From assembly GCA_039519185.1 (NCBI GenBank), contig CM076848.1, forward strand, positions 187,920,628-187,984,627: DNA of 64,000 nucleotides. The letters run 5' to 3'. This document shows positions 23,960-34,639 of the stretch, piece after piece. The notes beneath the pieces were generated by a model that was not told the origin of the DNA, made no database searches, and saw only the letters and a list, made by a program, of their open reading frames with translations. This DNA is from Astragalus membranaceus. Its lineage: Eukaryota; Streptophyta; Magnoliopsida; Fabales; Fabaceae. A program made the position numbers and the translations under genes. The number at the start of each line of letters is the position of its first letter. Within the stretch, counting starts at the first letter, position 1.

Positions 23960-26152
23960 TACCAAAATGAGTACTTAACTTAAATACTTGTTCAAATCCA
24001 AAAGTACGGCTTGCTAAATACAATAACTTTGATTATACAATCAACGTGAAAATTTAGTAATAAAACCTATTACAATACTAGGGTAGACTAAACAAATGTA
24101 AACTTGATCCCTTAGGATCCTTCAAACTCTTGTAGCCCGGTTCAGCAGCTACCACTTCTCTATTTGCTTGGTCGTCCCTGCTCATCTGTAAAAACACCAC
24201 AACATATACAGTGAGATTTACAATCTCAGTGAGTTCTTCCGGGACCCCGCACTCTTAATCTCTCGGGGTTTTTCTTATCTTTTCTCTAGCACAACACTGG
24301 AAAACCACTACACGGTTCCCCTGGTGAACCCACTCGATAATAGAGATTACCGAATCAACTTATTCTGGGCCTAGGCTTAGGGCTCATGATTTCCCCTCAC
24401 CTAGTATGCTATTAGCTTGGGATCGTCACCCCCTTGGTATTTTATGATTTTTACTTAGACTCTTTGGTTTTCTCACTCGCTTATGACGTCAGTATAACTC
24501 AGTCCATAAACCGTAAACTATCAATGAATAAATTTCTTAACTTGATTACATTATAAAGATTCAACTCATGGTATCATGGAAGTTACAAAAACATGGTACT
24601 AGATAGTTCGTTTTACTCATCTCATGAAAAGAGATTTCCGACAATCAAACATATCATAAACGAGTCATACTAGGGTCTAATTCTATGGTAAATAATGTTA
24701 CTTGAATTAGGGAGAAACTTGGAATGCAATTGGTACCCAAAGAAGTGAGAACAATAAGTTTTAAAAATACTGAAAGCGTTTGGGCGCACGGACCGAGTGT
24801 GTTACAATTGAACCATGCGCCCAGTGACAAAAGCAGGCGCACGGGTCGTGCGGTGGGACACATGAGCCGTGCGTCATGTGCAGAAACAAATTTTCCTTCA
24901 CGCTTTTAACTACCAATCATGCTCCAAGACCTCACTAATCTCCAATTACATTAAATACCTTATGATTAAACATAAAAACTTAGCAAAATCATGCCTCACA
25001 ATCAACATTCATGGTCAATACAAACATGCAAAAGTATCAATCTCAAAACCATGGAAGTTCAACAACATCTACCCTTCATAAACTGAATTCCACTTAGAAA
25101 TTAAGTTCCAAACATCAAAACATTCTGGAAAATCACATGCATTGCAATAATCTCAGAATCATCAACAAACAAGAACAACATAAGCGAAGAACTCCCTTGG
25201 AATGTGATGAAAATCACATGCAAATGGGATAGTGAAAACTTCTTCTCAAAGTAGCTCCTAAAAACCCCAAATCTTGAACTCAGCTTCTAGTCCTCTCTTT
25301 AAATGCTTCTAACCACAATGTAGGTTTCCCATACCCTATTTCATCTCCTAAATCGAACATGCATTTACCATTGAAGCCCACTCTAGCTCCCTAGCCTTGC
25401 ATGCAACTCGAGTTAACTTCTAAATGGGGAAGATGGAAAAGCTCTTTTTGGTGTTTCTGAAATGTGAGGCTTGATTTATCAAAGTTCAGTAGTAAGAAGT
25501 TGAAGTGAAGGTTTGAAGATCAATTTCAGTCATGGGAGAATGAAGGGAAGGGTTTGACTTAGTTTTCTCTCAACTTTCCTCTCTTCAGTGGCGGACCCAG
25601 CTTATAACCAGGGGGTTCAGTTGAACCCCCTGGAATTTTTTTTGCTCTAAACACCCTATATAGCCTAAATCTCCTGAAATTTTAATTTTGACCCCCCTGA
25701 AAATTTTAAATTGTACTAGTAGACTAAGTTTTGCACCCATTTAACACCGGCCTTAAAAAATTTGACACCCCTGACCCCGGGGTCCTGGGTCCGCCACTGC
25801 CTCTCTTCACTCTCTTTCTCTCGATGCTCTCTCCCTTTCCCCCACTTCTCTTTTTCTTTTCTTTTAAACTAAAGTGGGAGGGTTTAAAAGGTTTCAGCTG
25901 AATATCTTAAGTTAGGTTGGGCTTCCTCACTTTGGGCTGTTGGGTCTCATGAAAGAAAATCTGTTTACTCTTTGCACCCCTCCTACTACTTATCCCTCTA
26001 AGCCCACTATTAAACAAGCAAACAAGTGTATTAGTATCATGTTTTAGTGAAACAATTCATTAAATCTCAATTCAAACAACAATTACTAACTCACTTAGTA
26101 ACTAATAAATAAAATTATTCACTAATCACATTAATTGGAATAAACCACATTG
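23960..26152. mobile_element. Repeat insertion in the LINE, probably a solo LTR
   Basis: About 2.2 kb of non-coding DNA splits the LINE between codons for SLLQE and MLHWALWKRRND. The inner sequence (TATACAGTGAGATTTACAAT with repeated CTCAGTGAG) resembles the downstream part of long Ty3/gypsy LTRs, read on the minus strand. The exact ends and TSD could not be fixed. It contains a hAT MITE at 25586-25799. Confidence 0.5.
25586..25799. mobile_element. hAT MITE (214 bp) with perfect inverted ends
   Basis: The ends CAGTGGCGGACCCAG and CTGGGTCCGCCACTG are exact complements. The 8-bp TSD CCTCTCTT is perfect (25578-25585 and 25800-25807). It is the youngest layer of a three-deep nest: MITE in repeat in LINE. 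Confidence 0.96.
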
Positions 26153-26815
26153 GGGGATGCTACATTGGGCTCTGTGGAAGCGTCGAAATGATCATGTATG
26201 GGAAGGGATTGTTCAACCAGTAGATGTGATGGTTAATAAAGCAATGGAATTGTTAAATGATCGCCTAGCAGCAAAGGAACGTAATAGTGCAGTGCAGGCT
26301 TCTAGGAATATCACGCAACCAGCTGAATTTTATTGGAGAAAACCAGCTGCACACGTGTATAAGTGCAATGTTGACGCAGCCATTTTTAATTTCGACAATA
26401 AGTATGGTGTTGGCATGTGCATTAGGACTGAGACGGGTGAGTTCTATCGTGGAAAAACTATGTGGTTTAGTGGTCTACCCTCTCCTCAAGAAGCGGATGC
26501 AATGGAACTTTGGCAATCTATTCACTGGCTTAGGGACTTGGGTCTATCTTCGGTCTCCAAAGAACTGGACTGTCTACCGGTGGTTAATGGAGTGCAAGAT
26601 GAAACCAACACCAACACGAAGTTTGGCACGCTAATTTCTTATTGTAAATATCTATTAACTATTTTACAAAGCTTTAAGGTTAGCTATATTCGGTGACAAG
26701 CTAATCTTGTGGCTCACACTCTACCGAGAGCGTCACGATTTAATGCTAGTTCTAAAGTTTATGAGTTTATCCCAACCTATATTGAAACTCTTGTTATCAA
26801 TGAAATGAGATAATT
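26153..26815 (+). pseudogene. LINE RNase H-like C-terminus
   Basis: The motif HWALWKRRNDHVW leads into an RNase H-type domain (CNVDAAIF, GVGMCIR, QEADAMELW). It ends near the ANLVAHTLPR motif typical of L1 C-termini. A TGA at about 26694 splits the last segment. Confidence 0.8.
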
Positions 26816-28137
26816 TTATTCTTGTCAAATAGCGGTTGGCCGGGCGCGTGTTACATTCAGCGAGTTAATTTAGACGGCGCTTCCTATCAATTAACACTCG
26901 TCGCTATTAAAAAAAAGATATTCTAATATGATTCTATTTCTAAACTAGTGGTAAATTTTTGGGGTGTTACAACTTATATTAATAGTTGTAACAACAACAA
27001 TGTTTTTGAATGAAGAATAATCAATGATTATCTCTCAAAACAATTTATTTAATTAGTTTAAGAAACTATTCTAATGATGGAAAAGAGATACAAGAAAATT
27101 TCAAAGTAGTTCTATCCAACTTCTATAAGATAAAAGAAAACATGATAACTACATTCACTATTTGGAATCGGTTGTTTGGATAACCGATTCTAAATGTAGG
27201 CGCGGTGGTAATTTTGCAATTAAATAAATGTTTGAGAGACTTTTTGATACATTTTGAATCGGTTGTTTAAACAACTGATTCAAAATGTGTATATTTAGAC
27301 ATTTGGAATCGGTTTCGTAAACAACTGATTAGAAAAGTGTTAATTTAGAATCGGTTTTATAGATACCCGATTATTAAAGTCTTCTTTCACTTAAAAAACC
27401 CTAAATCACATTCATTCCTCTCTCTCATTTCGCTCTCGCCTCTCAGCTCCCTATCGCCTTTGATCAGTTCCCTCTCGTCTCTTCTCGCCCTATCCATCAT
27501 GTTCTCACTCCGTCTCCCTCACCAGCCGTCACGTTCTCACTTCGTCTTGCTGTTGCCTTACTCTGTCTCGTCGTCGCTCCGTCGTCGTGTTACTGTCTCT
27601 GTGCGGCCCTTACTCCCTCGCCCTCAGTCCGTCTTCGTCCCCCTAAAATCAAGAGGTAATAAATCTCCTCGAGGTAATATTTGGGTTTCTGGACTCTTTG
27701 TTTTACTGGATTGCACTTGTTGTTTGTTAACAATGGTTTTTGATCAGTTAATTTGTCACAGAGCAAAAGAAGGAAACCCTAAACGCCTCTCCCTCTCCTT
27801 TGTTCTCATAATCTTCCTTCACAAAACCAAATTTGTTTTGCAATTTGGTGTTTTTAGGTGTTTTGCAAACAGGCTAATCGAGCGATGTTGATTTGAACTG
27901 TATAAAGCCTAGCGTTGGTTTTGCAGTTTGCTTGGTATTGCTTGCATTTATCAGATCTCTTAGTTTAGTTCTTTTCATGAGATTCTTTCATTTGGTTCTA
28001 GAATGTAAAGGTATTGTCAATGCTTTGATGATTTTTTGTAGCTATTTTGAGAGGTGCTTTAATACATGGTTGCTCAATTCATAAATGGTCAGGTTCGCTT
28101 ACCACCCCACATACAAATCTGGAAAGTAAAGTAAAGC

Positions 28138-28274
28138 CAATGGCTGGTTTTATTCAGCGCCTAAAAGGGAAGCAGGGACGTTTCCGTGGCAACTTATCTG
28201 GAAAATGTGTTGAATATACTGGTAGAGCCGTAGAACAGGTATTTCACCAGATCCTAATCTAAACATTACTGAGG
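28138..28274 (+). pseudogene. Captured fragment of RNA polymerase III largest subunit
   Basis: The translation QRLKGKQGRFRGNLSGK, then VEYTGRA, matches the highly conserved segment of RNA polymerase largest subunits; the KGKQGRFRGNLSGK form is characteristic of the Pol III subunit (NRPC1/RPC1). The continuation SPDPNLNITEV is in a shifted frame. The usual Arg after SGK is Cys. It is an isolated exon-sized piece inside the CACTA element. Confidence 0.8.
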
Positions 28275-28561
28275 TCAGTCTTTTAAATTTTTCCACAGAC
28301 ATGTAATTTCTATCCTACATAGGGTTCTAGTTATGTAAAGATCTTTGTGCTGAGTGGATGTGTGATTTCTTTTGATTCTGAGTTGATTCTTCTTGCTTAA
28401 TTAACTGTGTGTGTATTTGGGTTGAGCTTTTGATAAAAATGATGATGAATGGAATTGATTTTGTGAAAATTGAGTGTGAAGTGAAGTAATTTATGTTTAA
28501 ATGTTTTATTATGAAAATTAGTTTGATATAAAACTTAAATGTAAATTCTTCTGCCAATCAC

Positions 28562-28694
28562 AGGGATGAGCTGTACAAGGAGTGTGTTGAAGCTCTGCAA
28601 GGTGGGCTATTATTAGCTGAGAAAGATTTTGAAGCTGTTAAAGAAGCATTACAGGAGGCATTTGTCAAGGCTGACAACAGGTTGTCTAAATGGT
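28562..28694 (+). pseudogene. Captured exon of a PP2C-type phosphatase gene
   Basis: The exon-like frame contains DELYKECVEALQGG and KEALQEAFVKAD. It is flanked by an AG acceptor (CACAG) and a GTAAGT donor. From memory this fits the chloroplast PP2C phosphatase PPH1/TAP38. That assignment needs a database search. It has no catalytic metal-binding residues on its own. Confidence 0.6.
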
Positions 28695-29159
28695 AAGTCA
28701 ATGACTCAATACAATGTGTCTACAATGATATAATCTCCTAATTATATAGTTTCCATGTGGTTCTAGATTTGGTATGTTTACATATTGAATGTTTAGACAG
28801 TATTTTGTTTCTTAAGGCTAGAAATGAATCGGGTTTGTGACATATATTTTTTTTCAATATAGGGCAGGACCAGCTACTGCTCAGATTGCAAATTGCAGAT
28901 GGTGAAAACTAGGATGTATCATGTATAAGCTTCCTTGCAAATTGCAGATGGTGAAAACCGTATTATGCTCTTTTCCTTTGCATTGCTTTGTTTATTTTCT
29001 CAAAAAATTGAAAATGTTTAGATGCTAAAATCTGAATCTTTAGCAAACCCATCAACTTGGTCAATTTTGTAAAACTAGGATTCTTCTCCTGTTTTTATCT
29101 GATTTTTCTTTTTGAGATTTCTATTTTGATTTTTAATTTCTATATATACTTAGGAAGTA

Positions 29160-29340
29160 GAGGAAACTGTGAAGGTGTTAAAAAATCCAGCCAAGACAGA
29201 GAAAAGTAGCTGCAGAGGAGATTCTTTCTGCTTTATCCATCATTGAGAAAGCAAAAATTGATCCTTCTGGTTTTCTTGATACCCTTGGAGGAAAGGATTC
29301 CCCTGACAGAACCTGGATGCTTATTTTTACTGCAAAGGTT
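29160..29340 (+). pseudogene. Captured exon of an unidentified gene
   Basis: After one frameshift it reads AAEEILSALSIIEKAKIDPS, then a DRTWMLIFTAK motif, and ends AAAG before GT. The residue pattern is coding-like and the ends look like splice borders. I cannot name the source gene with confidence. Confidence 0.5.
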
Positions 29341-29930
29341 AACATATACCAAATCACCTGCCTTTTGTATTGTTGAGTTTTTAACTGAAGTTGTTTCCAT
29401 TGCCTCAGTGCCTCTTGTCATCCAGCAAAGCTGTATTATTGTTGTTTGTTTCATTTCTTGTAAATCTTGCATATACCAAATCATCAAATTATGTCATCAA
29501 TTCTGAATATTTTTTTTTGACCAAATCAATTCTGATTATTGAATATTGTTGATATTTATGTATGTAATGATTCATCTTTGACTATGTCATCAATTCTGAT
29601 TTTCTTTGATAATCCTGAATATTGTTGAATTGTTTTTGATTTGCATTAATTTTTTTTATTAAAAAGGTGACATTTCTAATCGGTTCTTTAGATAACCGAT
29701 TTTAAATGTCTTTTTTAGTACATTTAAAATCGGTTGTTTATCTAATCGATTCAAAATGTCCCTACATTTAGAATCGGCACATTTGGAATCGGTCAATAAC
29801 TGATTCCAAATGTACCAAACAACCGATTCCAAAAGTCTTTTCTGCACTAGTGATTACAATATTCCATTACTCAATTTGCTATTGGCGGTGCTAGACTAGA
29901 TATATTAATAATAGCGGGTGGAATTAGATA

Positions 29931-30081
29931 GAGAAATGATCTCGAGTACGATACGAAACGTACAGACTCTATGATGGTAGGTTATTTGTCCTATTTTTTC
30001 TCTTTTTGAACTTTCACAATCAGCCACATAATGATTTTGACATTTCTTACATCAATTTATTCGTACTATCTATCATAGCTC
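29931..30081. mobile_element. Small Mutator-type MITE in CRP-4 exon 2
   Basis: The 151-bp insertion has a perfect 9-bp TSD AATTAGATA (29922-29930 and 30082-30090). Its imperfect inverted ends (GAGAAATGATCTCGAGTACGA against GAGCTATGATAGATAGTACGA) match at 15 of 21 positions. It supplies the new CRP-4 stop codon at 30073-30075. Confidence 0.85.
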
Positions 30082-30649
30082 AATTAGATAGCATGTACAG
30101 TATGTTCGAAAAACACATTCAGAAGCTCCATGAAGGCGTTCTTTAGCGCCTATAAGACATTCACAACAACTCGAGCATTCTTCATTTGTTGTACAAGTCA
30201 CATGACAATATTCTTGACAAACTTGAGAGGATATGAGGTTATCATTGATTCCTCTTGCTTTGGATTCCATGCATATATCTGGATACACAAACAAAATATG
30301 AACATAAAAACATCCCACTTTGGAAGTGTATATATTAAACGTTGTTGTATTCCTTTCTAGCTTTTGCAGCAAATAATAGCGTGCCCTCTGCAACCCTTCA
30401 TAGAAGGTGGGTAGAGTGGTTGCACGGTGATGCTCAAGTTAGCTTTTACCTTAATGAATATTACTAATTATCAAAAAAAAAAAGTTGTATGTAATATGTG
30501 AAACTAAGACTTGAAGGTTATGAAGTAAAAATAATAATGCAATGCATAGAAAATTTGCTTAATTTAGTCATTGGTTTTAGACCTGATCTAATGATGAGGA
30601 AAACGACCAAGAATGCAAACTTGAAAGCAAAATTCCTTGTAATGTCCAT
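30073..30649 (-). CDS. CRP-4: secreted cysteine-rich peptide with altered tail
   Basis: Exon 1 is 30583-30649, exon 2 is 30073-30278, and the intron is 304 bp. The splice phase equals CRP-3 and the product is 90 residues. The signal peptide (MDITRNFAFKFAFLVVFLII) is followed by ten cysteines in the CRP-3 pattern, with 13 residues between cysteines 7 and 8. A MITE replaced the family's long C-terminal tail, so it ends three residues after the shared YLI. The ancestral tail is still readable beyond the insertion (29873-29921). The intron is enlarged by a poly-A-tailed insertion. The frame and cysteines are intact, so expression is plausible. Confidence 0.78.
30351..30483 (+). mobile_element. 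Poly-A-tailed retroelement fragment in CRP-4 intron
   Basis: The 133-bp insertion ends in an A11 run. It is flanked by GTTGTAT (30344-30350 and 30484-30490). It is absent from the shorter introns of CRP-1 and CRP-3. It resembles a 5'-truncated LINE or SINE tail. Confidence 0.6.
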
Positions 30650-30683
30650 CTTGTTCGTGGAACGTATGTTCTTTAGACAAAAA

Positions 30684-30692
30684 TTTATATAG
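30684..30692 (-). promoter_or_regulatory. TATA box of CRP-4
   Basis: The TATATAAA box is in the same position as in the other copies, about 35-45 bp before the start codon. Confidence 0.6.
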
Positions 30693-30977
30693 GCAAAGGG
30701 TGATGCACCTCGTCCATTAACTATCTTTTATTGATTTATGAATTATAAATATAAATATGATATTGCAGTAACTAATATTGCATTCTATTAAATATAAAAT
30801 ACTAAAAACTATTAAGGGCAATAATATTTCTTGTCAAAAAAAATATTCAGAGCAACAATTTTTAACGTACATGGTTCAATGTTCACCTTTTGATATATAT
30901 CCTGAGTGGGATTCCCTTTTTAATAATAAATTAATTTTACTTTTCGTTAAGTATACAAGGTTTCTTGTTCAATGTAT

Positions 30978-33538
30978 CAGTGGTGGATCTAGGAATTTTT
31001 TACCATTGGGGAAAAATAATCAAACATTTTTATAGAAAAAATATAATAAATATTTAAAAAAATAGTCTCACAATAAAGAATATAGATACTCAAGCCAATA
31101 GAAAAAACAAAGACTTACAAAATTTGAAAAAAATTAAAAATGTCAATTTTGTCCTTAAATGTTTGTTAAATTAGTCATTTTAAAATAATTTTACGGATAT
31201 TTTAGTCGTCTTTAGAGCTAGTTTGACTAGTATTTAGTAAATATTACTAAGCAAAAGGCTTAGTAACACAAGCCATAGCCGATACTAATTGCTTAGTAAT
31301 ATTTACTAAATTATTACTTGCCATTAGATTTACTAAATTTCAATAAAATTCAATCTAATGGCTAGTATTTAATAAGGGTATTTGTGTCACAGTAATTTTT
31401 TTGTTTTATTTACATTAAATAATTTAATTCAATTTAACATTAAATGTGCCACTTTTTTAGGGACAGTTACAAAACAAATCACATTGTTTTCCACAATATT
31501 CTCTTCCTCGATTTTCTCTCTCAAATTCCTCTTTCTTAATTTTACGCTCATCTTCCTTATTTTTCCATTTTTTTTCTTTCACGATCTTCTTCTTCTTCAA
31601 GCTCTTTAATATCGATTCCACACTCTCCTTCGCACGACAATACATCACGCAAAGAAAGTCTCAAAAACGCACTCACGCAAAGAAATAGGACACCCACAGT
31701 TGTTGCCAAAACTGACACCATTGATCCACGCCATTGAAGCACGCTCTTCCTTTACGCCGTTGTTCCACGCCATTGTAACACATTATCATGGATACCGAAA
31801 AATAGTGTAGTGCAATAATAACCATAGAAATAGTTTAGATTGATTATATTGTACTAACCAAACAATTGAAAGGTTTGGTTAGGAGAATAATAACCATAGG
31901 AATAGTTTAGAGTGGTTATTATTGTACTAACCAAACTATTGAAATGTTTGGTTAGTGCAATAATAACCAGGAAAACACTGTACTTTGGTTAGGTGTCATG
32001 GTGACGGTGGTTGCGTATCTGTGTGATGGCGTAGTCGACAGAGATGAAAGCGTTTTAATTTTGTTTGAATGAAATGGGGAAGAGAGATGAAACGATCCTT
32101 GAAATGATGATTGACCAAATATTTTAAGGCAAGGTCATCATCTATCCAGTGGCCATCACCATTGATGTAAGTCGCATTGAAACACATTATCATGGATATC
32201 GAAAAATAGTGTAGTGCAATAATAACCATAGAAATAGTTTAGATTGGTTATTATTACTAACCAAACTATTGAAAGGTTTGGTTAGTGGAATAATAAGCAT
32301 AGAAATAGTTTAGAATGGTTATTATTGTACTAACCAAATTATTGAAATGTTTGGTTAGTGGAATAATAACCAGGAAAATATTGTACTTTGGTTAGGTGTC
32401 GTGGTGACGGTGGTTGCAAATTTGTGTGACGGCGTAGTCGACACGGAGATGAAAACGTTTTAATTTTGTTTGAATGAAATGAGAAAGAGAGATGAAACGA
32501 TGGTGAAGAGAGACGTTGTTTCACAAAAATAAGGAAACAATTACAATTAAAACGGTTCCAAAATTTTAGGAATAGGCGCATGATTTTTGGGTTAGTCATT
32601 AATATAGATTCCTTGATTTTTTTAGACTTTTTTTTAATTAAAATAGAATTTACATCTATGACCCTTTAGTAATTGTTACTAAACAATAATAAGTCATACT
32701 CCTTAGTATCACAAGCCATAGTATTTCTTGTCAAAAAAAATATTCAGAGCAACAATTTTTAACGTACATGGTTCAATGTTCACCTTTTGAGATATATATC
32801 CTGAGTGGGATTCCCTTTTCAATAATAAATTAACTTTACTTTTCGTTAAGTATACAAGATTTCTTGTTCACTGTGTCAGTGGATCTAGGAATTTTTTACC
32901 ATTGGGGAAAGAATAATTAAACATTTTTATAGAAAAAATATAATAAATATTTAAAAAAATAGTCTCACAATAAAGAATATAGATACTCAAGCCAATAGAA
33001 AAAACAAAGACTTACAAAATTTGAAAAAAATTAAAAACGTCAATTTTGTCCTTAAATGTTTCTTAAATTAGTCATTTTAAAATAATTTTACGGATATTTT
33101 AGTCATCTTTAGAGACTACTTTGACTAGTATTTAACTTTGTTAATGGTCAAACCGATACTTATCATTTTTTAGAGAACAAATAGGTCATTATTTTTTTCT
33201 AAAAGACTTTTTTTGGGTTTCTACTCCTAAAATAACAAAAAATACTTAAGTTCTTCGTGTGTTGATTTAATGTTAGAATAGAACAAAATAATAAAAATTA
33301 AAATAAAATCATTACTAATTATTCTCTCTTACGGTTGTCAAAAATTATTCTCTCTTACGTGATTACAATATTACATCTCTTATCATTTTGTATAAACGGT
33401 CAAAAAAAATAATTAGCTTATATCTAGTAACCCCTCTTTTCCTATGGGTCAAAAAATATTTTTACTAAATACAGCTAATTCAGTAAATTATTTTCGTTTT
33501 TGGAGGCAATTGCCCCTACGCATATGGATACGCCAGTG
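30978..33538. mobile_element. hAT-like element, second copy, internally rearranged
   Basis: The left end CAGTGGTGGATCTAGG and right end GATACGCCAGTG match the element at 20243-20876. The interior is interrupted: 30825-31236 and 32722-33134 are near-identical direct copies of about 412 bp, separated by about 1.5 kb of unrelated sequence. The right flank starts ACTGTATC, like the ancestral left flank. Confidence 0.65.
31778..32560. repeat. Tandem duplication of about 402 bp
   Basis: Two head-to-tail copies begin ACACATTATCATGGATA (31779 and 32181 regions). They share repeated TTTGGTTAGTG(C/G)AATAATAACCA blocks. Copy 2 is slightly shorter. Minus-strand frames in the two copies are related but have no recognisable domain. 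Confidence 0.75.
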
Positions 33539-33760
33539 ACTGTATCCATTCCACAGTTTGTAAAACAATTATTTTTTAAGCATTTGTATATATTTTTTTG
33601 ATAAAGGCATTTGTATATGTTTAATTTAATTAAATTATATTAACTTTGCATCACTATCAAATATTAAAATACTAATTAGTACTCCATCTTGTCTTTGAAG
33701 ATAATCGTATAATTCATTCTTCAAAAAAGATAATCGTATAATTTGATTTTTAGTATATAT

Positions 33761-33960
33761 TTTTTTGGTTATCATGTCATTGGTGCGTAGTTTTCAGTGA
33801 CTATCCTACGTCGGGAAACCTGACTGACCACGAGTTTCTGGCTTTGCTGGCCCATGTGGTTCTCCCCTCCCAACAGAGTTTTTGCCACACCCAAGATTGG
33901 AACCAGAAACCTTGGGGTGAGATCCAAGTCCAGTTACCACTTGGACGAACTTTTGTTGGT
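33761..33960 (-). mobile_element. tRNA-derived SINE (200 bp)
   Basis: Minus-strand box A-like TCCAAGTGGTAACTGG and box B-like GGTTCCAATCT are present. The 3' end is AACCAAAAAA. A perfect 16-bp TSD, GATTTTTAGTATATAT, is at 33745-33760 and 33961-33976. Confidence 0.92.
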
Positions 33961-34337
33961 GATTTTTAGTATATATAATGCTACGTAGTACAATATTAAT
34001 TACGACTTCTGTCAAAAAAAAATTAATTACGAAAATATTTTGATTAGGTATTTTGTATAATTTATGAGAACTATTTATATTTAATTATTACGCCTTTTTT
34101 GGTATAAACTAAGTATCATTTACGTGCAACTGTAGAGACTAATCATCAATAAACTAAGTATCCTAGACTACAATTGGCGACAAATTAGATCTCCCTCAAA
34201 AGATTTAATAATGTTGTATGTCCAAGGCTGGATTTTAACCCAGAACCCAAAATATTGGTTAAGCAAAGAGACCCCTACCATCTCATCCTAGTGCTCTTGG
34301 GTAAAAAAAAGTGTAAAAAAATTTGTAAATATTTTAA

Positions 34338-34341
<4 letters not shown>

Positions 34342-34381
<40 letters not shown>
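34342..34381. repeat. (TA)n microsatellite
   Basis: About 20 TA repeats are present. The flanks at 33977-34600 are AT-rich with no gene seen. Confidence 0.9.
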
Positions 34382-34385
<4 letters not shown>

Positions 34386-34607
34386 CAATGCAATAGTCTG
34401 AGACTACTTGGCTTGGACTCTTGATGTAAACTGTTTTACAGAATCAATAACAAACTGTGAGATGAGGCTGTATAAAGGTTACTAGTATACAATCATACAT
34501 TTTTAATAATTTGTAATCATGATTGGTAGAAAATTTTCAAATATTGAAGTGTGATTATACCCATTTATAATTTATAATTATTATTTTTTTACCAAGTTTA
34601 TTTATAA

Positions 34608-34635
34608 CTAGCCCCAATCCCCGTAAGATGCACAG
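34608..34635 (-). other. Possible Helitron 3' end
   Basis: Read on the minus strand, a degenerate hairpin (CTGTGCATCTTACGGGG) precedes CTAGT. The layout is like the better-preserved end at 50721. The partner 5' end was not identified. Confidence 0.35.
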
Positions 34636-34639
34636 GATT

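Larger units (their letters stand above)
21085..26890 (+). mobile_element. 5'-truncated LINE (L1-type), interrupted by insertions
   Basis: The reverse transcriptase, zinc-finger and RNase H parts of a plant L1 lie in order, broken by stops and two nested insertions (21643-22318 and about 23960-26152). Removing each insertion rejoins LINE coding sequence. The 3' end is near 26890, with a short A-run, before CRP-unit flank resumes. The 5' end is truncated at about 21085. Confidence 0.85.
27156..29852. mobile_element. CACTA-type transposon carrying captured host gene pieces
   Basis: It begins CACTATTTGGAATCGG and ends TAGTG. The TSD is ATT (27153-27155 and 29853-29855); removing it restores the sequence seen in the CRP-3 unit (TTACATTACAATATTCC). 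Both ends have subterminal repeats of AATCGGTTGTTT and AACCGATT (27160-27375 and 29675-29835). No transposase is present. The interior holds a CT-rich leader with a possible start near 27499 and fragments of at least three unrelated genes. It is a non-autonomous transduplicating (Pack-type) element. Confidence 0.93.
1..34000. repeat. Tandemly duplicated CRP locus (about four units)
   Basis: Related blocks recur in the same orientation. The start of the window matches about 10560-11030, and the flank at 640-790 matches 15960-16010, 19280-19440 and 26990-27150. The region at 8100-8330 matches 18070-18300, and 20100-21070 matches 30830-33740. Each unit contains one minus-strand cysteine-rich peptide gene or relic. 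Unit lengths differ because transposons inserted after duplication. Unit edges are approximate and judged by eye; a dot plot would set them. Confidence 0.75.

Noticed and set aside
27460..27891. 143-codon ORF in the Pack-CACTA
   Set aside because: Leader-like, Ser/Arg/Leu-rich and crossing likely introns; no recognised domain.
34200..34312. Possible fourth SINE on the minus strand (GGGTTCTGGGTTAAAATCC)
   Set aside because: Box B is weak and no target duplication was found.
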